NCBI RefSeq assembly: GCF_009857445.1
Contig: NZ_WWCN01000014.1
Location: 157,036 to 221,035, forward strand
Direction: 5' to 3'
Source of the DNA: Duganella flavida
GTDB taxonomy: Bacteria; Pseudomonadota; Gammaproteobacteria; Burkholderiales; Burkholderiaceae_D
Length of the DNA: 64,000 nucleotides
Shown: positions 59,961 through 64,000 of the stretch, piece by piece
Numbering within the stretch: position 1 is the stretch's first letter
Layout: every line of letters begins with the position of its first letter
Translations under genes and position numbers: made by a program
Notes under the pieces: model-generated
Seen by the model: the letters and a program-made list of their open reading frames with translations, nothing else
What the model was told of the DNA's origin: nothing
Databases searched by the model: none

Positions 59961-62645
59961 GTGGGCATCTCTTCTCCCGGCATCGGCTCAGGCATCGACG
60001 TCAATACCATCGTCAGCAAACTGATGGCGGTGGAGTCTGCACCACTGGCAGATTACGACAAGAAGTCAGCCAGCTACCTGGCGCAGGTCTCCGCCTTCGG
60101 CAACCTGTCGAGCGCGCTGGGCACGTTCCAGTCCTCGCTCTCGAGCCTGACCTCGGTCAACAGCTTCCAGTCGCTGCTGAGCACCCCCAGCGACACCAGC
60201 GTGATGACTGCCACCGCTTCCAGCACGGCCCAGCCCGGCAGCTACCGGGTCAACATCACCCAGCTGGCGCAGGCGCAAACGCTGGCCTCGGGCGGCTACA
60301 AGAGCACCACCTCGGCCGTCGGCCTGGGTAACAAAACCACGATTAACTTCTCGCTCGGCACCGTCAGCGGCGGCACCTTCGGCATCACCGGCACCCAGCT
60401 GGGCGCCAGCCTGAGCTCCGGCGGTTTGACGCCGGGCTCGATCACCATCAATAACACCACCATCGCCACCGACGGCACCACCCGCAGCGCGCGCCTGCTG
60501 GCCGACGCCATCAACGCCAAAAGCACCACCACCGGCGTCTCGGCCAAGCCCTCGGCCACCGTGTCCAGCGCCACCTTGTTTGGCAGCAGCGGCGCCTCGA
60601 CCTTTGGCAGCGTCGACACCAGCGGCGGCGGCACCTATTCGCTGACGGTCGGCGGTGTGGAAATTGCGGCCCAAGCCACCGGCGTGGCCGGCGGCAGCGG
60701 CGTCTCCGCTGCGTCCATTGATGCGGCGCTGACTGGCAATACCGCCGTCGCGCGCGCGCTGGCCGACGCCAATATCACCGTCACTGGCACCGCTGCCGAT
60801 GGCACGCTGCAATTCACCAATCCGGACGGCAGCAATATCGCCATCGCGGAAAACGTCACCGGCAGCGTCACCGGCGGTATCGGCAACAGCGGCGCCGCCA
60901 ACATTGGTTCCAGCACCACCGCAGTCGGCTCGATCACGCTGGTGGCAGCCGATGGCAGCCCGATCAGCGTGGGCGGCACCAACCCGGCCGGCGCCGGCTT
61001 TACCGCCGGCGTGGGCGGCGCTTACCTGGGCGCCGGCTTTACCGCCGACGCCAGCCGCACCAGCGGCAACATCGTGATCGACAGCTCGAACAATACGCTG
61101 CAGGGCATCATGGATGCCATCAACAAGGGCAACTTCGGGGTCACCGCCAGCATCGTGTCGGACGGTTCGTCCGGCACCGGCGCCACCCCGAACCACCTGA
61201 TCCTGACCTCCAGCGCCACCGGCCAGAGTTCGACCATGAAGATCACGCTGGCCGGCTCCAGCGGCAACCCGCCCGACCCCGACCTGGTCTCGCTGCTGGC
61301 CTACGATCCGTCCGGCACCCAGAATCTGAGCCAGAAGGCCTCGGCGCTGGACACGCAAGCGACCGTCAACGGCATTGCTGTAACCAGCTCCAGCACCAGC
61401 ATCAGCGGCGCGATTGCCGGCGTCAGCATCAGCGCGCTCAAGACCGGCACCTCGACCCTGAGCGTGGCCAAGGACAGCAGCTCGCTGACCACCTCGGTCA
61501 ACACCTTCGTCAAGGCCTACAACGACCTGAACAGCCAGATCGTCCAGCTCAGCGCCTACAATGCCGACTCCAAGACCGGTGGTCCGCTGCTGGGCGACTC
61601 CACCGTGCGCAACCTGCAAGCATCGGTGCGGCGCCAGATGAGCTCTTCAATTACCGGACTGCAGGGCACCAGCCTGACCAACTTGTCGCAAATCGGCGTC
61701 TCGTTCCAGAAGGACGGCTCGCTGACACTGGACAATGCCAAGCTGCAAAGCGCGATCAACAACAAGTTCAACGATATTGCCGGCCTGTTCGCGGCGGTTG
61801 GCCGCGGCACTGACCCGGACGTCAAGTTTGCCAGTTCGACCACCAAGACCCAGGCCGGCGAATACGCCATCAACATCAGCCAGCTGGCGACCCAAGGCGT
61901 GTTGCAAGGCACCACGCCACTGCCGGCCGAAACCACCATCGATGCCGACACTACCTGGACCGTCACGCTGAATGACACCGTGCCATCCAATATCAACAAC
62001 ACCGCCACCATCACCCTGCCGGCGGGCACCTACAACCCGTCGCAGATGGCAACGCTGCTGCAATCGTCGATCAACGGCGTCAGCGCGTTTTCCAACAACG
62101 GCGCCACGGTGACCGCCACGATAGGCGATGATGGCACGCTGAAGCTGGCCTCGACGCGCTATGGCTCCAAGTCGAATATTCACATCATCAGCACCGGCGG
62201 CACCGACCTGTCCACCGTGTTCGGCAGCGGCGCCCCGGTCGACGGCAAGGACGTGGCTGGCACCATCGGCGGCTACACCGCCACCGGCGACGGCCAGACC
62301 CTGACCGGCGCGCCTGGCGCCCCAGTCGATGGCTTGAAGCTGACGATCGCCGGCGACACCACCGGTTCGCGCGGCAGCTTCGGCTTCTCGCAGGGTTATG
62401 CCTACCAGCTCAACACGCTAGCGGCCGGCTACCTCGGCAGCAGCGGCGCGATTGCCAGCCGCACCACCGGCTTGAACAACAGCGTCAAGGATGTGCAAAA
62501 GCAGCGCGACGCCTTCAGCTCACGCCTGACCGACATCGAAGCGCGTTACCGCGCGCAATACTCGGCGCTCGACACCTCGATCGCCAGCATGAATACCACC
62601 GCGTCGTTCTTGACGCAGCAGTTTGCGGCTTTGTCCAAAGCCTGA
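59961..62645 (+). CDS. fliD: flagellar filament cap protein FliD, unusually long
   Basis: 894 residues, against roughly 450-500 in most bacteria. The start is GTG at 59961 with AGGAG 7 bases upstream; ISSPGIGSGIDVNTIVSKLM is the family N-terminus. The N-terminal FliD domain is about 1-110. The C-terminal FliD domain runs from roughly 500 to the end, with coiled-coil-forming NSVKDVQKQRDAFSSRLTDI and FLTQQFAALSKA. Between them lie several hundred Gly/Thr/Ser/Ala-rich residues, probably extra outer domains. It caps the filament and folds incoming flagellin. Heads fliD-fliS-fliT. Confidence 0.93.
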   Translation: MGISSPGIGSGIDVNTIVSKLMAVESAPLADYDKKSASYLAQVSAFGNLSSALGTFQSSLSSLTSVNSFQSLLSTPSDTSVMTATASSTAQPGSYRVNITQLAQAQTLASGGYKSTTSAVGLGNKTTINFSLGTVSGGTFGITGTQLGASLSSGGLTPGSITINNTTIATDGTTRSARLLADAINAKSTTTGVSAKPSATVSSATLFGSSGASTFGSVDTSGGGTYSLTVGGVEIAAQATGVAGGSGVSAASIDAALTGNTAVARALADANITVTGTAADGTLQFTNPDGSNIAIAENVTGSVTGGIGNSGAANIGSSTTAVGSITLVAADGSPISVGGTNPAGAGFTAGVGGAYLGAGFTADASRTSGNIVIDSSNNTLQGIMDAINKGNFGVTASIVSDGSSGTGATPNHLILTSSATGQSSTMKITLAGSSGNPPDPDLVSLLAYDPSGTQNLSQKASALDTQATVNGIAVTSSSTSISGAIAGVSISALKTGTSTLSVAKDSSSLTTSVNTFVKAYNDLNSQIVQLSAYNADSKTGGPLLGDSTVRNLQASVRRQMSSSITGLQGTSLTNLSQIGVSFQKDGSLTLDNAKLQSAINNKFNDIAGLFAAVGRGTDPDVKFASSTTKTQAGEYAINISQLATQGVLQGTTPLPAETTIDADTTWTVTLNDTVPSNINNTATITLPAGTYNPSQMATLLQSSINGVSAFSNNGATVTATIGDDGTLKLASTRYGSKSNIHIISTGGTDLSTVFGSGAPVDGKDVAGTIGGYTATGDGQTLTGAPGAPVDGLKLTIAGDTTGSRGSFGFSQGYAYQLNTLAAGYLGSSGAIASRTTGLNNSVKDVQKQRDAFSSRLTDIEARYRAQYSALDTSIASMNTTASFLTQQFAALSKA

Positions 62646-62673
62646 CCGCAAACGATTAAACAGGAGATAAAGT

Positions 62674-63111
62674 ATGTTCGGATCTCGACAAACTGGTGTC
62701 AACGCCTATGCCAAAGTTGGCATGGAAACCGGCGTGGTTGCCGCCAGTCCCCACAAGCTGATCGTGATGCTGTTCGACGGCGCGCTGGTCGCGCTCAGCA
62801 GCGCCCTGACCGGCATGCGCGCCGGCAATATCGGCGAGAAGGGCAAGTCCATTTCCAAGGCCATCATGATCATCGACAGCGGCCTGCGCGCCGCACTCGA
62901 CAAGAAAGCCGGCGGCGAAATCGCCGAAGGCCTGGATGCGTTGTACGAATACATGAGCGCACGCCTGCTGACGGCCAACCTCAACAACGATCCCAGCATC
63001 ATCGAAGAAGTGCAGCGTTTGCTGACCGAGTTGCGCGACGCCTGGAACGCGATCGCCGACACCCCTGCCGCTACCGGCATTCAACCCACTAACAACCTCG
63101 CGAGCGCCTGA
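62674..63111 (+). CDS. fliS: flagellin export chaperone FliS
   Basis: 145 residues, the usual length. FliS binds the flagellin C-terminus in the cytoplasm and prevents premature polymerisation. The four-helix family pattern is seen: NAYAKVGMETGVVAASPHKL, LIVMLFDGAL, and a middle IGEKGKSISKAIMII segment. The C-terminal helix includes IIEEVQRLLTELRDAW. AGGAGA precedes the ATG. 3 bases before fliT. Confidence 0.96.
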   Translation: MFGSRQTGVNAYAKVGMETGVVAASPHKLIVMLFDGALVALSSALTGMRAGNIGEKGKSISKAIMIIDSGLRAALDKKAGGEIAEGLDALYEYMSARLLTANLNNDPSIIEEVQRLLTELRDAWNAIADTPAATGIQPTNNLASA

Positions 63112-63114
63112 TTT

Positions 63115-63444
63115 ATGATGACGATTCAAGATGTTTTATCCGTGTACGCCGCGATGGCCGACCTGACCGAGCAGATGGTGCAAGCCGCCAGCCGCAGCGA
63201 CTGGGACGCCCTGGTCTTGCTGGAGCAGCGTTGCGCGGCCCACGTGCAGGCGCTGCGCGAGCAGGAAGCACAGCAACCCATGACGGGCGCCGAGCGCGAA
63301 CGGAAAATCGACCTGATACGCCAGATGCTCAACGCCGACCGCCAGATCCGCGACCTGACCATGCCGTGGATGGCGCAATTGTCCAAACTGATCAACTCCA
63401 CCGGCACTGAGCGGCGCGTCGTCACCGCCTACGGTAGCGTCTAA
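63115..63444 (+). CDS. fliT: flagellar protein FliT
   Basis: 109 residues, helical throughout. FliT family chaperones bind FliD and help regulate flagellar gene expression. The sequence fits a FliT-like four-helix protein: a first helix LSVYAAMADLTEQMVQAASR, then SDWDALVLLEQRC (the WDxLxxLE pattern), then basic RKIDLIRQMLNADRQIRDL. Identification also rests on position directly after fliS. Start at ATG 63115 or 63118. Confidence 0.85.
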   Translation: MMTIQDVLSVYAAMADLTEQMVQAASRSDWDALVLLEQRCAAHVQALREQEAQQPMTGAERERKIDLIRQMLNADRQIRDLTMPWMAQLSKLINSTGTERRVVTAYGSV

Positions 63445-63458
63445 AGCAGGCGCGCGCC

Positions 63459-64000
63459 ATGTTGCCGCGCCTGGACGCCGCCATCGTCACGCCGGTTAGT
63501 TCGGCGGATGGGGCCGGTGCTGTCGCCGCCATTGGCGATGGCCGCCAGGCGGCCTTCCAGCGCGCGCTGCAAAGCTTGGTCGGACAGACTGTGCCGGCCG
63601 AGGTCATGTCCAAACTGCAGGACGGTAGCTACCTGGTCAAGGTAGCCGAAAACGCCGTGCGCATGATGCTGCCGGGCGATACCCAAGTCGGTAGCCAGGT
63701 GCCGCTGACCGTGCTCAGCGCCCAGCCGCGCCCTACTTTCCAGCTCGGGAATAATCCGCCGGGCAGTACCCCGACCGTGCTGTACAGCGAAGCCGGCCTC
63801 ACCGAGGGCGGCGAGCCCGCCGCCAGCCTGCCGTCGCAAGGTTCCGCAGTGTACGTCCCCGGCAGCGGCAAACCGGCCAGCGGCGCAACCCAAGGCGCAC
63901 CTGGCACACCTGCTGGCGCCGCCGGTGCGGAAACGGCGGCCGACGCCGATGCCGCTCCCGGCCAGCTCAAACCCGGCTTACCCGGTGCCCCGGCCAGCGG
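63459..64000 (+). CDS. fliK: flagellar hook-length control protein FliK, N-terminal part (cut by window)
   Basis: Open frame from ATG 63459 to the window end without a stop, 180 complete codons. It follows fliT by 14 bases. The visible part begins MLPRLDAAIVTPVSSADGAG, has a small folded-looking piece (FQRALQSLVGQTVPAEVMSK, then YLVKVAENAVRMMLPGD), and then becomes a Pro/Gly/Ala/Ser-rich disordered stretch, as in FliK rulers. The diagnostic C-terminal substrate-switch domain lies outside the window. The call rests on context and composition. Confidence 0.75.
   Translation, partial: MLPRLDAAIVTPVSSADGAGAVAAIGDGRQAAFQRALQSLVGQTVPAEVMSKLQDGSYLVKVAENAVRMMLPGDTQVGSQVPLTVLSAQPRPTFQLGNNPPGSTPTVLYSEAGLTEGGEPAASLPSQGSAVYVPGSGKPASGATQGAPGTPAGAAGAETAADADAAPGQLKPGLPGAPAS

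Noticed and set aside
60066..61619. 517-codon Gly/Ala-rich minus-strand frame opposite fliD
   Set aside because: Shadow of the repetitive middle region of fliD.

Overview
The window is a chromosomal segment of a motile, GC-rich betaproteobacterium. It most resembles the family Oxalobacteraceae (Massilia, Duganella or Janthinobacterium type). This placement is inferred from protein character and gene order: gmk-rpoZ-spoT next to greB, kinase-phosphatase-rph with rdgB-hemW, an Entner-Doudoroff cluster with HexR, and a fliC-flaG-fliD-fliS-fliT-fliK block. I could not run a database search. No rRNA, tRNA, CRISPR array, prophage or complete insertion sequence was seen.

Layout. 1-7.5 kb: a cut-off PHB-depolymerase-type esterase, hrpA, argA (possibly leaderless mRNA), yggX, a REP palindrome and rpiA. 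7.7-9.6 kb: a three-gene signalling operon (receiver-only response regulator, CheC-type phosphatase, diguanylate cyclase). 9.6-14.5 kb: two regulator/enzyme divergons (AraC with a cytochrome P450, LysR with a quinone reductase) and small genes. 14.5-29.3 kb: central carbon metabolism (eda, edd, pgi, a gluconolactonase-like gene, zwf, hexR, tal). An orphan membrane protein, a chemoreceptor, an orphan HigA antitoxin, a repeat protein and an EamA permease are interspersed. Four HexR-like 15-mers lie before edd, pgi and zwf. 29.4-38 kb: an RND efflux operon, a patatin-like lipase and a second chemoreceptor.

38-57.4 kb is a conserved housekeeping block interrupted by accessory DNA. Core genes are hemW, rdgB, rph, a PP2C phosphatase, a Ser/Thr kinase, yicC, gmk, rpoZ, spoT and greB. 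Between rph and rdgB sit an oxidoreductase and the remains of a LysR and a probable Lrp/AsnC regulator. Between yicC and gmk sit a Phd/PIN toxin-antitoxin pair and several small genes. Between spoT and greB sit a REP palindrome, a RAYT (REP-associated tyrosine transposase) and a solitary periplasmic binding protein. A NarL-type two-component pair and a large diguanylate cyclase follow.

57.5-64 kb: late flagellar genes with sigma-28-like promoters, an unusually long FliD, and a FliK cut by the window edge.

Most of the window is ordinary chromosome. I do not see a clear new defence or biosynthetic system. The most informative signals are the HexR operator set, the REP/RAYT pair, the CheC-centred signalling operon and the decayed regulators between rph and rdgB.
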